Shown here: positions 22,658 to 34,360 of the stretch, in pieces
Layout of the letters: each line of letters begins with the position of its first letter
How positions within the stretch are numbered: the first letter of the stretch is position 1
Assembly (NCBI GenBank): GCA_007922225.1
Contig: ML679974.1
Span: forward strand, 5,941,105-6,005,104
Origin: Emydura subglobosa
Taxonomy: Eukaryota; Chordata; Testudines; Chelidae
Direction: 5' to 3'
DNA length: 64,000 nucleotides
Translations under genes and position numbers: made by a program
The notes under the pieces: generated by a model
What the model was told of the DNA's origin: nothing
Database searches by the model: none
The model's input: the letters and a program-made list of their open reading frames with translations, nothing else

Positions 22658-23831
22658 TTAGGCAGTTTCCCAAGAAGCTGGAACCCAATTACAATCCTAT
22701 TCCGCCCAACTCTGCCCCAAAGTTGCAATCAATAAGAATAAATTAAGCAGCATGGAAAACCTCCTTACCTTACCCCTCAAATGGTCAACAACTTCTAGCA
22801 ATTAAAAGTGAAAGTATTTCTTATAACCGGGCACCATGCCAGCCTGTTTAGATTCACTCCTCCGAACAAGCGTCTCCTGCTAACAGCCCAAGAATACGTA
22901 CAAGTACTATATCATGTATGAACCATGCATGTCATGTGGTGTTTAGAGCGTGTGTTAACTAAACAGCTACCTGTTGGGATGTGATACAATTACATCCAGA
23001 GCTACTTGTATCTACTGGATTTCGCAGCATTGGAAGGGCAAAAATCCACAACAACCAGGTTTGAGGGACACAGTCTTGAAATCCAGTCAGTTTAAAAAGT
23101 TATAGGTGGTTTCAGGACCTACAACAGCCTCTAGGTACCTCAGTCATGCTGTGTGATTTTTGTAATCATGTTTTTCTATTTCCTTAATTTTTTGTTTCCT
23201 GTTTTGCTATGTGAATGACCCACCCATATGGGAAACTGATGATCCTTAAAGTACCAGTGCATAAATATTTTCTCCACCTAATGTTACAATACTAGAGCAG
23301 AACCTGTAACATGTTACATTTTCAGAAAGTAATGTCATTTTTAAGATGACTATGTCCCTTCATTGATTTAAATGCATGCTCCCAAACTGGCAAGTACAAT
23401 AGATTTTAGATTCCCAATGCAGGGCAACTAGATACACTAGGGAGGAAAGCTTACTTCACCAGGTAGGATATTAAAAGCAGAGAGATGGATCTGCAGCCCC
23501 AGTTTCCCTTCCCTCAGCATCTTTCAGCCACCCAGCCAGCTGTATTAACAGGATCTGACAGCCTTTTCTCCACTTGGCCAGTCAATTGCCCCCCTTCAGG
23601 CACCCAACCCTAGCAGCTCCCCCACTTGAAACTAAAGCCAGCCCAGAGGAGCTTTCAGGGTAGCTTTCATGATTCCTACTTCTTGAGAGTCCCAGCAATA
23701 TTAAGGGCAGTTTGGTGAGCCTATTTCATATCTGCACTGTAACAATTGTGTCAGTTGCTGTTGACCTCAACCAGATACCTATAAGTATATCCCACTTTCA
23801 ATCAAACTAATCCCTTTTTTCACAGCACAGA

Positions 23832-24100
23832 TGTAACAGGATGGTCTGCCCCTATAACGGCCTGGGGCAGCCATGTTTGAATATCAAACCTGCCCCTTTT
23901 CAGCTGGGTGTTTTTTATGCAAGGCTGAGAGACCTCAGTTGTAGAGAAGCTACAGGAAATAAATGGACTCCTGTGGAAGTCCCTGGGTCAGGGAGGAAAG
24001 GCCTCTGGTCCCTGCAACCTACTTTGGTTGCCAGTTTTGTGTTTGAATTAATAAACCAGGCCCTGAAACAAGGGCTTGAAAAACTTTGGACACATTGACA
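23832..24100 (+). mobile_element. Possible short solo LTR
   Basis: Begins TGTAACAGGATGG and ends CACATTGACA. It carries AATTAATAAACCAGG near 24050 as a polyadenylation-type signal. Flanks CAGA and CAGG are near-identical 4-bp repeats. At about 269 bp it is short for an LTR, so it may be chance or partial. Confidence 0.35.
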
Positions 24101-24501
24101 CAGGCTAGACAGGTGAGCAGCCTGGCACATGCGTCTGCTCTAGATACCTTTGGAAGATGATAAACATCCCAGTGCAGCCCCACTCTGCTGTTGTTGCTGC
24201 AACTTCCTCAACCACAGCTATTTCATATTTTACAGCTATGCCCGTGTGGATGGGAGATAAAGAGAGAAGTTCCTTACACAGGAAACCAAAGAAAAAAGGA
24301 AGTGCTGGACAGAGCTCAGAAGTTGAGAGAAAAATCTTAATATTGCAAGGATGAACTGAAAACTAAAGGGCTTAATAATCAAGTGGTGTTGCAGTGAACT
24401 GCTCAAGCTGTCTGCAAGCCCTATGCTGGATTTTGATACAAATCAAAATGCATTCAGAAATGCAGAAGGGAGTAGCTGAGATCAGATTAATGGTCTACCA
24501 G

Positions 24502-24730
24502 TCCTGGGATGGTCTCATGATTAAGGCACTGAACTGGGAATCAGGAGATTGTGACAGAACTGGGAATTGAACTCCAATCTTCCCAAGTAAATTTAGGCAA
24601 GTTTCTCATTATCAGTGCCTGAAATGCCCCCCATCTGCAAAATGGTGGATAAATCTGTTAACATTTGAGGCGCTCAGATGCCATGGTGATAGGTAGAACC
24701 AGGATCTAGAAGGATCCTGTCTCCAATGGT
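24502..24730 (+). mobile_element. tRNA-derived SINE, diverged
   Basis: Contains a pol III A-box-like GGTCTCATGATTAAGGCAC, a B-box-like GGGAATTGAACTCC, and the later landmark CATCTGCAAAATGG. The order matches the better copies at 34108 and 45225. Diverged turtle Cry-type SINE. Confidence 0.65.
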
Positions 24731-24949
24731 GGCCAGCACCAAACATTTAAGAGAAAGGAGTCTCCATAATCGTCAGATACATGATGACATGTCCATGGGG
24801 GAAGTCTGTTCCGCAAATAGCGGGGGAGAGGGTGGGCGCAAGGGTTGGCTTACATCCTGAAAAAGAAAGGGTTCTCCCCCTTATAAATTTATCCTGACAA
24901 GTGTAAATGCAGATATTTTCCACATAAGAAATGATCTTTTCTTTTAATC

Positions 24950-25240
24950 CTCCTAAGCTCTTTCCCACTAATATCTGGTCAATGAGTTCCAGACAGTAAT
25001 CATAATTTATACTAAAAACATTCCTTTTATCAATCTTAAATTTGTTGCCTTTCAGTTTCAATAAAAGTGTCCCTTTTTACTTGTATTATAAAATAAGCAG
25101 GGAATGCCCAATAGAAGAACGTCAATTTAATAATCCTAATCTTTTAAATCTGGTTGGGAATTTTTTCCATGTCTAATAATTTTTTCCCCTTCTCTTCTGA
25201 GCCTTTATCCTCTTTGATTGCTCCTTTTAGTCTCCTGGTA
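24950..25240 (-). mobile_element. CR1 LINE fragment, minus strand
   Basis: Contains CR1 landmarks in reverse: AAATTTGTTGCCTTTCAGTT, TTTCAATAAAAGTGTCCC, CCTAATCTTTTAAATCTGG and TTCTCTTCTGAGCC. It abuts the plus-strand CR1 that begins at about 25245, so two CR1 copies lie head to head. Confidence 0.75.
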
Positions 25241-25244
25241 AGTT

Positions 25245-26632
25245 AGTGGATCCATAACTTTCTATTTCCGACATACTCAGCCTCACCTCAGTCCCTAGAA
25301 AAATCATGGAGCAGGTTCTCAAGAAATCCATTTTGAAGTATTTGGAGGAGAGGAAGGTGATCAGGAACATTTAGCATGGATTCACCAAGGGCAAGTCATG
25401 TCTGACCAACCAGATTGTCTTCTATGATGAGATGACTGGCTCTGTGGATGTGGGGAAAGCGGTGGACGTGATATACCTTGACTTTAGCAAAGCTTTTGAT
25501 ACGGTCTCTCACAGTATTCTTGCCAGCCAGTTAAAAAATATGGGTTGGATGAATGGACAATAAGATGGATAGAAAGCCGACTATATCATCGGGCTCAACA
25601 GATAGTGATCAACGGCTCGATGTCTAGTTGGCAGCTGGTAACAAGTGGAGTGCCCCCAGAGTCAGTCCTCTTGGGGCCAGTTTTGTTCAACATCTTCACT
25701 AATGATCTGGAGGATGGAGTGGATTGCACCCTCAGCAAGTTTCCAGATGACACTAAGCTGAGGGGAGTGGTAGATACACTGGAGAGTAGGGATAGGGTAC
25801 AGAGTGACCTAGACAAATTGGAGGATTGGGCCAAAAGAAATCTGATGAGGTTCAACAAGGACAAGTGCAGAATCCTGCACTTAGGACGGAAGAATCCCAT
25901 GCATTGCTACAGACTGGGGACTGAGTGGCTAGGCAGCAGTTCAGCAGAAAAGGACCTAGGGGTTACAGTGGACAAGAAGCTAGATATGAGTCAGTATCCC
26001 CTTGTTGCCAAGAAGGCTAACGACATATTGGGCTGTATTAGTAGGAGAATTGCCAGCAGACTGAGGGAAGTGATTATTCCCTTCTATTCAGCATTGGTGA
26101 CGCCACATTTGGAGTATTGTATGCAGTTTTGGGCCCCCCACTACAAAAAGGATGTGGACAAATTGGAGAGAGTCCAGCAGAGGGCAACGAAAATGATTAG
26201 GGGGCTGGAGCACAAGACTTATGAGGAGAGGCTGAAGGAACTAGGCTTGTTTAGCCTGCAGAAGAGAAGAGTGATGGGGGATTTGATAGCAGCCTTCAAC
26301 TACCTGAAGTGGGGTTCCAAAGAGGATGGAACTAGGCTGTTCCCAGTGTTAGCTGATGACAGATCAAGGAGCAATGGTCTTCAGTTGCAATGGGGGAGGT
26401 CTAGGTTAGATATAGAAAATGTTTTCACTCGGTGGCTGGTGAAGCACTGGAATGGGTTATCTAGGGAGGTGGTCGAATCTCCATCCTTAGAGGTTAAGGC
26501 CCAATTTGACAAAGTCCTGGCTGGGATGATTTAGTTGGGGTTGGTCCTCCTTTGAGCAGGGGTTTGGACTAGATGAGCTCCTGAGGTATCTTGCAACCCT
26601 AATCTGCTATGATTCTACGATACTCCTAAAAC
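25245..26632 (+). mobile_element. CR1 LINE, 5'-truncated, with long remaining ORF2
   Basis: CR1 homology starts with the reverse-transcriptase region (CCTAGAAAAATCATGGAGCA...) and runs to the canonical tail at about 26630 (GGACTAGATGAGCTCCTGAGG, then CTATGATTCTACGAT, the degenerate 8-bp end repeat). One stop (TAG near 25371) precedes the long open frame. It lies in the CIITA intron, antisense to the gene. Confidence 0.95.
25545..26534 (+). pseudogene. CR1 ORF2 fragment: C-terminal half of reverse transcriptase
   Basis: Open for 329 codons; truncated relative to full CR1 ORF2 of roughly 900-1000 residues and lacking the endonuclease. Residues 44-51 read GPVLFNIF, part of the motif before the catalytic box. 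Residues 66-69 read FPDD where CR1 has FADD, so both Asp residues remain but the preceding Ala is Pro. Later landmarks HLGRKNP, EKDLGVTVD, LVTPHLEYCMQFWAP and LFSLQKRRVMGDL are all present. No stops interrupt it, suggesting a fairly young copy, but without the 5' part it cannot be autonomous. Confidence 0.93.
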
Positions 26633-27097
26633 ACTGATCTAACTAGGTTTTGTGAATTCTGCTTTTAGCTCTCCTAGTCTCTCTTACATGTTACCTGTCA
26701 TAGTTTACACACTTATTCTATTGGCTTTGCTTGTGCCTGATGCCCACTTTGGAAATGTTTATCTTTTTTTGGCTTAAATAGACTAACATATTGCTTTTTT
26801 ACCAAAATTAGGGTGCAGATCTGCACCCCAATTTTGGTAAAATAGTGATAGTAACAACTGCTCCAGTTGCATGTCAAGGGTTGAATTAGAGCTCTGGAAA
26901 GTAGAGCTAAGTCTAAAAACAAGACTGCCCAGCTATCAAAGCATTATTTTTTCAGCCCCAAAAGATTGGATGTCAAGATTCAGATCCCCTGTGAGAATTG
27001 CTGTTGTTGCTGCTACTGCCTCTGGCTGGAAGACAGAACTCCTTGATTTGGGGTATGGATTTAGTGCACAAAAGCTGAGATTCATTTGAAATATTTG

Positions 27098-27205
27098 CTA
27101 ATGGATCTAGAGGTTTACTTGGTCCTACTCTCAGCAAAGGGGGCTGGACATGACCACTTCTTGAGGTCCCATTCAGTTCTACATTTCAATGATTCTGTAG
27201 AAAAA
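27098..27205 (+). mobile_element. CR1 LINE tail fragment
   Basis: GGTTTACTTGGTCCTACTCTC, GGGGGCTGGACATGACC, CTTGAGGTCCCATTCAG and ATTTCAATGATTCTGTAG are the last hundred bases of a CR1, plus strand. Confidence 0.88.
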
Positions 27206-27799
27206 ATTGGAACTTTTTCTCCGGAGGCTACATGGCAGAGAGACTAAACTAACTATTCCGTTTATACACAGGCTTTGATAGTACACTCATTCAGGAAAAA
27301 GAAAGTTGTGAAATTCTATCAATGAATTTGGCGTCAAAGCAAGAGTCAGAACTAAACATTGGGTGGGAGGGGAGAGAGGGGGTTGCCTGACATTTTCAGG
27401 AGCAGGGAAGCTGCAAACATTTCTTGTCCAGCAGTTTCAAGTGCCATTATTTTAGAAGGAGAAGTGGGGGAGAGTTATAGGATCTTTGCTAGAAGATTGT
27501 TTAGGGAATAAAGAGTGCTGACCTATTAATTAAAAGTGCTAAAAATAAAAAACCAGAATGGCCGATCTTAGTATTTCTTTTTCTTACATTTATTGTAAGT
27601 ACTCTACATTTCAAGTGTGAATCCTCTGCATTCAGTCTGATTGTGTGTTTAAGTATAGATTATTAGAATTTCCTATTAGGAACTTAATATTTCCTTTCTC
27701 CCTTTCTCATGAACAATCCGTACAATAATAGTTGTCAGGTTAAAGGGATTGGCTCTTTTATATTGATGACTGCAGCTTCTCCTGGTAATTTGTTCTTAC
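27206..27799. other. CIITA intronic sequence, nothing recognised
   Basis: Unique-looking DNA between a CR1 tail and the candidate alternative first exon. Confidence 0.4.
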
Positions 27800-27947
27800 C
27801 TGATACTTTTATCCCACCCTCAGAAATGGTGTCCAAAGTGATGTCTTGAGGTTGATTTATGCCGCTCTTCCCCATGAGTGAAGGTGCTTTCAGCAGTGGT
27901 AGTACTGATTCCATCAAATACTGCTTTTTCCTTTTATGCTCTCTCAT
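27800..27947 (-). CDS. CIITA: Candidate alternative first coding exon of CIITA
   Basis: A minus-strand open stretch starts with ATG at 27947 (MREHKRKKQYLMESVLPLL) and ends IKVSG at a good donor (TCAG|GTAAGA). It ends in phase 1, exactly what is needed to join exon 2 at 8940 in frame. Mammalian CIITA uses a short promoter-III first exon at this relative place, between the CARD exon and exon 2, also ending in phase 1. That human peptide starts MRC; here only MR is shared, and I see no further similarity. The basic start, three in-frame ATGs and the donor are seen. Use as a first exon is inference, and a chance frame is possible. Confidence 0.35.
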
Positions 27948-28804
27948 AGTTGATATTTCTACTATCCACTGAATTTATCTTTACCCTTTGGATACATTTG
28001 AAGTTTGCCAGGATGCTATCATTCTACTATTCCTTAAACCAGGCTTCACTAGTTTTAGTATAATAGGACCATGGGTGAGGAGAATGAGCATCTGAGCAAC
28101 CCCCATTCACCATCCTACACCACACCACCCCTATGATAGGTCAACCTTGAAAGTCAGATTAGTTAACCTACACAAAACCACTGGGTCTCTGTTTTGTCTC
28201 CCCCTGCTGCTCACTATCTAATTGATTAAGCTTTTGGCTCTAGCCGCACGGGTGCTATGCACTCCTCTCCTCCTCCACTAAGGTTGGATCAGTCTCTGGA
28301 GAAGACTATCATTAGGTTTGCTCCAACAGGCAGCCTGGTTCTGCCATAAAGAACCTAGAAGCTTACAGGAGACAGAGCTTGCACCAGGAGACAGAGCTTG
28401 CACCATGTGACCAAGTCACCATGGACCACCCAGCAATGCTCCTGAGACCAGTGGTAGCCTGTGCACCAATTAGAGAAAAACTGCCCTAATCGTAATCTCC
28501 AATATCTTCTTTCTACTCCCATTGCACATTGTCTGTGATCCTGCAAAGGGGCACAAATGAGAAGTTTTTGGTTTTGATTATAAAAATTGAATTCTACTTA
28601 GCTTCCCAAGGAGGGTTTATTTTAAAAACTCAAGTTACTGTCACAGGGATTTGGGTCTCTCTCCCACATCCTACATCTATTATTTTACTATGCATGTCTA
28701 CATCACTGTATCAAATCAAAAAGCCATACAACAAAGTAAATATTTAAAAGGGAAGAACCTTTGAAAAGCATTGTTAATAAATGTAAAATAAAAAACAAAC
28801 TTAC
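27948..28804 (-). other. Sequence between the CARD exon and candidate alternative exon
   Basis: If 27800-27947 is a first exon, this would hold its promoter. On the minus strand there are two TGTGGT/AGTGGTTTTGTG-like strings (RUNX-type cores) at about 28190-28110, but such short motifs are weak evidence. A 19-base GGAGACAGAGCTTGCACCA-type unit is tandemly repeated near 28368-28405. Confidence 0.3.
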
Positions 28805-29105
28805 CAGCTATACTCCTGTTCATAGATGACTCATGATCTGTGATGTCTTGTGGCATATTACTGTAGAGTTTTAAACAACGGAGGGGAACTAAGGTGTTCA
28901 AACAGAAGTCCCATTTTTCCACAAGCGTTAGCGATATCTTCCTTGCTAGATCTTCCCTGTCTTTTTCCTGGAGTAATGTCAGATGGTATTCCTTGGATAT
29001 AACATCTTCCTCCAACATGCAGTTGAGCAATGCATGGACATCAGAAGTTGTGGCACTGGAGAGAGTTCTCCTGACTCCAGGCAGGATCTCTTTGAAAAGA
29101 TTCAT
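28805..29105 (-). CDS. CIITA: CIITA type I first coding exon with CARD-like domain
   Basis: ATG at 29105 opens a 100-codon frame ending at donor AGCTG|GTAAGT in phase 1. The product starts MNLFKEILPGVRRTLSS and continues LLNCMLEEDVISKEYH, LTLLQEKDREDLARKISLTL, VEKWD. The mouse type I N-terminus has MNHFQAILAQVQTLLSS, LLEEELLSREYHCALLHE and ALARKISLTLLEKGD, so identity is strong over the first 65 residues and weak after. This CARD-like domain is used in mammals by promoter I in dendritic cells and macrophages. The frame has a stop just upstream (TAG at about 29115), supporting this start. It splices in frame to 8940. Confidence 0.95.
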
Positions 29106-29420
29106 ACCTGCAGCCTAAAGTGTTTTAAAGGGATTCAGCCAAAATCTCAACTGGTTAAATTAAAGAAAAAAAAATCCACTCAGTCAGCATCAAAAAAAGA
29201 TGAAGTGAAAATTTTTTTTGTCACAATACTTTGGTTTGTCTCATTTGTTGAGGTGTTTCCTCATTTGATTCAAGTAATGAATCCAATTTCCAACAAACAA
29301 CTTCTTGATGCAGTCACACAAAATCACTGCCACAGAGGTCTCCAAATGTGGCCTTTACATTCACTAGTTTAGAGAGATTGGTATGGGACTACCTGCCAAA
29401 AAGGGGAGATGGATCCTTTG
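29106..29420 (-). promoter_or_regulatory. 5' flank of the CARD exon, presumed promoter I region
   Basis: Immediately upstream of the type I start codon. A TTTAG and a GCTGCAG just before the ATG could also be acceptors for a noncoding 5' exon, so the transcription start cannot be placed. No TATA box at a convincing distance; TTTAAA lies near 29123. The assignment rests only on position. Confidence 0.3.
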
Positions 29421-32400
29421 CCCCACTAGAAACTGTGTGACAGCTGGCTTGGGTTGTGCCCATTAGTGATGCACACCAAAACAGTTTCTCAGCCTAATAC
29501 TAAAACTATTTTTTTCAAAGCAGAACAACAGAGCTTTGGGAGAGTTGACTCCCCCTGTGAGGGGTCTGAAATTGGGGCCTACGCTGACTCCAGTGTAACT
29601 CACTTCAGTCTCATGCTCAGGGTGACTGGGAATTTGGGACAACTTTCAGGAGCACTTTGGTAAATACTGAAAAGTTATAAAGCAATACGCTTACCTTAGA
29701 ACAGAGTTACCAGACACCAAAGCTTGACTGATCATACAGCAATCTGAGCATTTTAGAAGCCATTATCCCTCTATCAATAGTATCCTCTTTAGCACAGCTC
29801 TGTCAGGTACAAGTTAGGACATTTTGACATGTAATCTGTTCTCAGGCAACTATATCTAATAGGATCACAGAAATCATGTCAGGGAAATTCTGACCCTATT
29901 AAAGTCAGTGGCAGTACTCCCATAAACTTCAACAGGGACAAGATTTAACCCCTGTTGTTTCAAGTCAACATGTTGGCAAATTAGCAGTCATTTAGCTGGA
30001 TTAAGGTATTGTGCAGGCTACATCTCTAACACATGGAGGGGAAGTAAGGTAATTACTCAGCTTAAATAAAGAGGTAGAATCAAACCCTGTATTTGCCAGG
30101 AGAACACAAAAAATAAAAACCATGCTCCAAGTCAGACATACAAAAGTTACCTATACATTCAAGAGCAGCCCAAATTATAATTTAAAACCAAACTCCTTTT
30201 CCTCCCTCTCAAAGTCAAAGGAGTTCATTGGACCCTCCAGTTCAAAACATGCTCCAACAGTGTCCGTAATTTTATATACCCTCCCTCGAACAGGAATTAT
30301 CTCAGGGCAATTCTATGGTATGTGTTATACAGATGGTCAGACTTGCTGATCTTAGAATCTATAGATACAGACGAATTATCCCCAGATGGTGGAATTATTT
30401 AAAGGATTACCTTTGAGATTTCAGTACCATCAAATTTGAACCTGAAATCTAGCTCCAAATGAGACTAAAACCTGAGCCTTAGAAACATCTACCTAATAAG
30501 GACTCATTTTTAGTACTGCCATCTTGGCTTAACTCTTGTAAGTTACGGTGTAGAATGATCTGCAGAAATTACATATTTTCTTCAAAAATTCAGAATTTCC
30601 CATATATATTGGAAAGCAGCGCTCTAAATAGACATTTGAGCGCAGAGAGTGAGCAAGCATATTTTATTTGCACCCCCTGACTCCCCCCCAACTCCTTTTT
30701 CCAACTCTGGGGCTTTGCCCCCGATGTTTTGTACTTTGGGTAGCTACCCCGCTTTCCCCACTCTGGTTACAGCGCTGGTGGAAAGGAATAGACTGGCAAC
30801 ACTAAACACAATGAATAATTTTTAACCTTTGTCTTTACAAATGTCTAATACTGTAAACAATGTCTATGAAAAAATAAAACATGTACTTTCATCTTGGATA
30901 TCTAAATATGATCTATAACATTTTATTTTTGTCCTATCAAGTATTTTATAAATAACGTCTATGGATTAAAAAAACAACCAAACAAACGTACTTTCAGCCT
31001 GGACAATTTTAATTTCAGAAAGAGCAAGTGTCCATGAGAGCATAATATAAGAGACTCAGCAAGAGCCAGCGTAAAGCAACCCAAATGGAATGCTTCTATA
31101 AGTCAAGTAAGGAATTCTTTAATGTTAAGAATGCAGCTATAGAGTTATACTTTATAGTTAAGTGTACACTTTACATGCGCAGTACAGAATAAATAATTTA
31201 CATTCTCCCTTTTGTAACTGATTTCTAGAATATCTGTGAAGTGTGTGCTAGTTAGTATGGTTTAACCAAAACAGTTTACCACACATTGTGCAAATTCTTG
31301 TAGTAACTACATTTATCAATGATGACTTAAAGGTGCAAAGTAAATAAACTATTTTAGTGAAATACTAAAATGCTGTAATTGATATTAACTTGTATAATTT
31401 ATATAATGTATATTATATTTGTATTTATATAAAGTATTTATATACATATATTTTTCCCTTTAAGATCTTTGAAGGTGAAAATCACTGTATCAGGCACAGA
31501 TTTACAAAAATGAGTGCCTAAAGCTAACTATGGACTGACAACACCCATATTTTTTAAAAGCTTGGCTTATTTCCCATTCAGTCCCTCACTCTGCTCCCCT
31601 TTTATAACTTCCAGTTTATTGATCTGTGTGGTTTTATAGTGTTTTGCTAAGTGCTGCAGTGCTATAGAATAAAAGTGGTGGCATTTAAGAAAAAGGAAGA
31701 AAGACTAACCAAAAATTTTACGAGCTACTTAGAATCCAGTTCTGCATACAGCTACTACTGGGCTTAATGTTTGATACTAGGAGTACTCCCAGAGATTTCA
31801 AATAGGATTACTCACAGAAGCAAAAGTTTGCAGACTCAGTTTGCTGGTATTACTATATAGAGAGAAACTTCCATCACATCTTATAAGTGGATTTGATTTA
31901 CTGATGACAAATTTCCATTGATAATGCACTCAGAGTCCAGAAGACCTTTATACTTTAAAGGAATAGTAAACATTTATTGTTAAGGTGTTTGCAGAACATG
32001 TAATTTACTGGAAAATGAATTCATGATACAGGAAAGATACATAATCAAGCGCTTACTAGCAACGCTAATGCTAACTGCAGTGGCATTAGATAATAAGGTT
32101 CACTGAAGGTATTTAACTTGGCAACTGGGGAAAGCATGCAGTTAATTGGTTTTACTTTAGATTTCAAACAGTCAGGGGTTTTCCCACTGGATCTCTCATT
32201 GGTTTCCTTGTTGTACACAGTCAGTATTATAAAATTAAGTACAGGTGTAGCTGGGCTCAAAGCAGGGGGGCGGATAAGAAGGTCAGTACTGTTTAGCACT
32301 TGTTCTGTGAAACTTCTGTGTCACAATCTCACTCAACCTGTAGTTTGGAGGGAGCAAGAAAGCAAATGTTTACCTACAGTGTCGTGTCCCGAGCTTATTC

Positions 32401-32522
32401 AGTCTCAATGGATATCTATACAGCAAAAACAAACCAAAAAAACTCTGCAGCAGTAAGCCAGAAAGCCAGGGTCAACTAATTCAGGCTTGCACTAGAGGGC
32501 AAAAAATAGCTGCCACCCAACT
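29421..32522. other. Upstream flank, nothing recognised
   Basis: AT-rich non-coding DNA with no clear repeat termini. A TA-rich run at 31386-31456 is low-complexity. No exon supported on either strand. Confidence 0.4.
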
Positions 32523-32602
32523 GGGAATATCTACACTGCTACTTCTAGCCCTATAGTGCGAGCCCGAGTCAATTGACCCAGGCTCTGAGACTCACTGCCG
32601 CA

Positions 32603-32636
<34 letters not shown>

Positions 32637-32650
32637 AGTTTAGACATACC
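32523..32650. mobile_element. MITE-like element with a 29-T run
   Basis: Left end GGGAATATCTACACTGCTAC and right end GCAGTTTAGACATACCC are imperfect inverted repeats of the 'ggtatgtctacactgc' type. The inner part AGCCCGAGTCAATTGACCC is also palindromic. A run of 29 T at 32606-32634 separates the core from the right end. Confidence 0.65.
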
Positions 32651-34107
32651 CAGCAACACCTGATCAAGTCTGCTCATCTTCCAAGCTGGATTCTTAACTG
32701 TCAGCCCTGCAAACTTAAGAGCCCGAAGGCTCCAAGAGTCAAAGTGATTCTTTGTTTCTTGAACATCATTCACCATGAAAAATTCTGTAGGCCAAGTTTG
32801 GCTTAATTACATGTATGCAAACCTGCTCTCTTCAGTGTGGTTGCTCGGATGTAAGTGAGGACAGAATTTGGCCCTACATTTGAAGTTTGGGTGGCAATCC
32901 TGTTGACGCATGAGGAGTAGACTTCAGCTCACTCTCTCATGGCAACACTGGCTCTGCAGTGTTAAGGGGAGTAAAAACGTTCCCCTACTTGTGTCATGGA
33001 AGTAAGCAGATGAGGCTGAATGCACACAAGCAAAGGTCTATTGAGTAAGATGACCCCACTTTTACATCATCACATTTCAGAATAAACCACACATTAAGGT
33101 CATTCGTGGGTTTCCTTCAAATTCTTCCAACAAAAGGACTGAAACACCATGAGGGATTCCCACACCAGAAACTCTGCTTTGGAATAGCTACAGCTTCAGA
33201 CTGCATTACATTCTGAACAGCTTCACCACAGATTTGGGAGAGGGAGTAAGACCTCATCTCAAGTTCTTCTCGGCTGAATTTGTGTCCTTATATGATACCA
33301 TATATACCATGTGAAGTCCCAGTCACTTCTTCCAGGGAGGCTTTCAGAAACCTGTTTTTAAGAAAATGGAGTGAAAGTCAGGACACAGCTGGGTAGCAAT
33401 TCAAGGAACTCCTCCTGAGGAACTGACAACCTTTCCCTGAGGGGTGTACTCAGACTTCAAGTCTGCTGAGTCTATTAAACTGAGCTGTCTTTTCTGAAGC
33501 TGTCATCTCAATCTCTACCTTAAGATGCACTTCATTGACCAGTGAATATTGCTTCCTTTACACTGCTTAGCCATAGATTTTGGATCTAGAGAGCCATGTC
33601 TGGGTGTGGTTCTGTGGTGGTGCATTGGCAGAGAAAAATCCCCCTGTGGAAAGTCCCCTCCATCTGTGGACATGTAAGTGAATGAGTGGTCCCAGAATAC
33701 TTTGTCACTTACTATTTAGGTACAAAAAGAGCTATCTTTTCGGTAGGTGCCTTATCAACCCACACCTTGAGCAGTTTCTAAATGCAACGTGACCAGGGGA
33801 AATCCAACTCCAAGAGCAGCTTTCAAGGGCTTATCCAAAAGGGTTTGAACAGCAAATACGGTTTTGCTTCCTTTGCCACGCCTAGATCTGAGACCCTTAG
33901 ATCAAACATCGGTCTGCCATTTAAGTAAGCTCTGTAAGTATGTAAATGCTTATGGATAAAATGTTAAGGTTAATTTTTGAATCACAACCTTTCCAAGGCT
34001 GTTTTCAAGGCTACTTAAGGCTTTTTACAGAAAGCTTTGCAGGTCAGTCTGTCTATTTTGAATATGCAACAAGCTATTCACTATTATGAAAACATGGAAT
34101 TGAGGTG
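32651..34107. other. Upstream flank, nothing recognised
   Basis: Non-coding, no recognised repeat or exon. Confidence 0.4.
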
Positions 34108-34360
34108 GGGGGAGAAGTATGGTCCAGTGGGTAGGGCACTGGACTGGGACTCACGAGACTAGATTCCATTCCCAACTCTACTACAATTTTCCTATGTGAC
34201 CTTGAGAAAGTTACCTCCTCAACCCTGTGCTTCAGTTCCCCCATCTGTAAAATGGGGATAACTCCTTTTGTACAACCATGATGCTGAAGATTACATCACA
34301 ATCACGGAGTTTCAGATACACTGGTTATTAGTGCCCTATAAGTACCTACATGGACATAAT
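34108..34360 (+). mobile_element. tRNA-derived SINE (Cry type)
   Basis: The tRNA-like head has an A box (TGGTCCAGTGGGTAGGGC at 34120) and a B-box-like GATTCCATTCCCAACTC. The body then shows TGTGACCTTGAGAAAGTTAC, CCCCCATCTGTAAAATGGG and GATAACTCC. These are the landmarks of the turtle pol III SINE. Confidence 0.85.

Larger units (their letters stand above)
8941..28804 (-). other. CIITA: Large CIITA intron (about 19.9 kb) between CARD exon and exon 2
   Basis: Phase-1 intron running from donor GTAAGT at 28804 to acceptor TTTCAG at 8941. Mammalian CIITA has promoters III and IV in this interval. I did not find a close pair of GAS and E-box sites that would mark promoter IV. Stretches with no feature I could name are about 8950-11590, 15441-17732, 20071-22577, 22658-23831, 24101-24500 and 27206-27799. 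The repeats are listed separately. Confidence 0.65.

Noticed and set aside
25595..25900. 101-codon minus-strand frame
   Set aside because: Antisense shadow of the CR1 reverse-transcriptase frame.
28368..28405. Tandem duplication as a start of a CRISPR-like or regulatory array
   Set aside because: Only two adjacent copies without spacers; simple local duplication in vertebrate DNA.
28983..29372. 129-codon plus-strand frame over the CARD exon
   Set aside because: Antisense overlap; the minus-strand frame has clear CIITA homology and splice signals.
34120..34190. Possible functional tRNA gene
   Set aside because: A/B boxes belong to the SINE head; the cloverleaf is incomplete.
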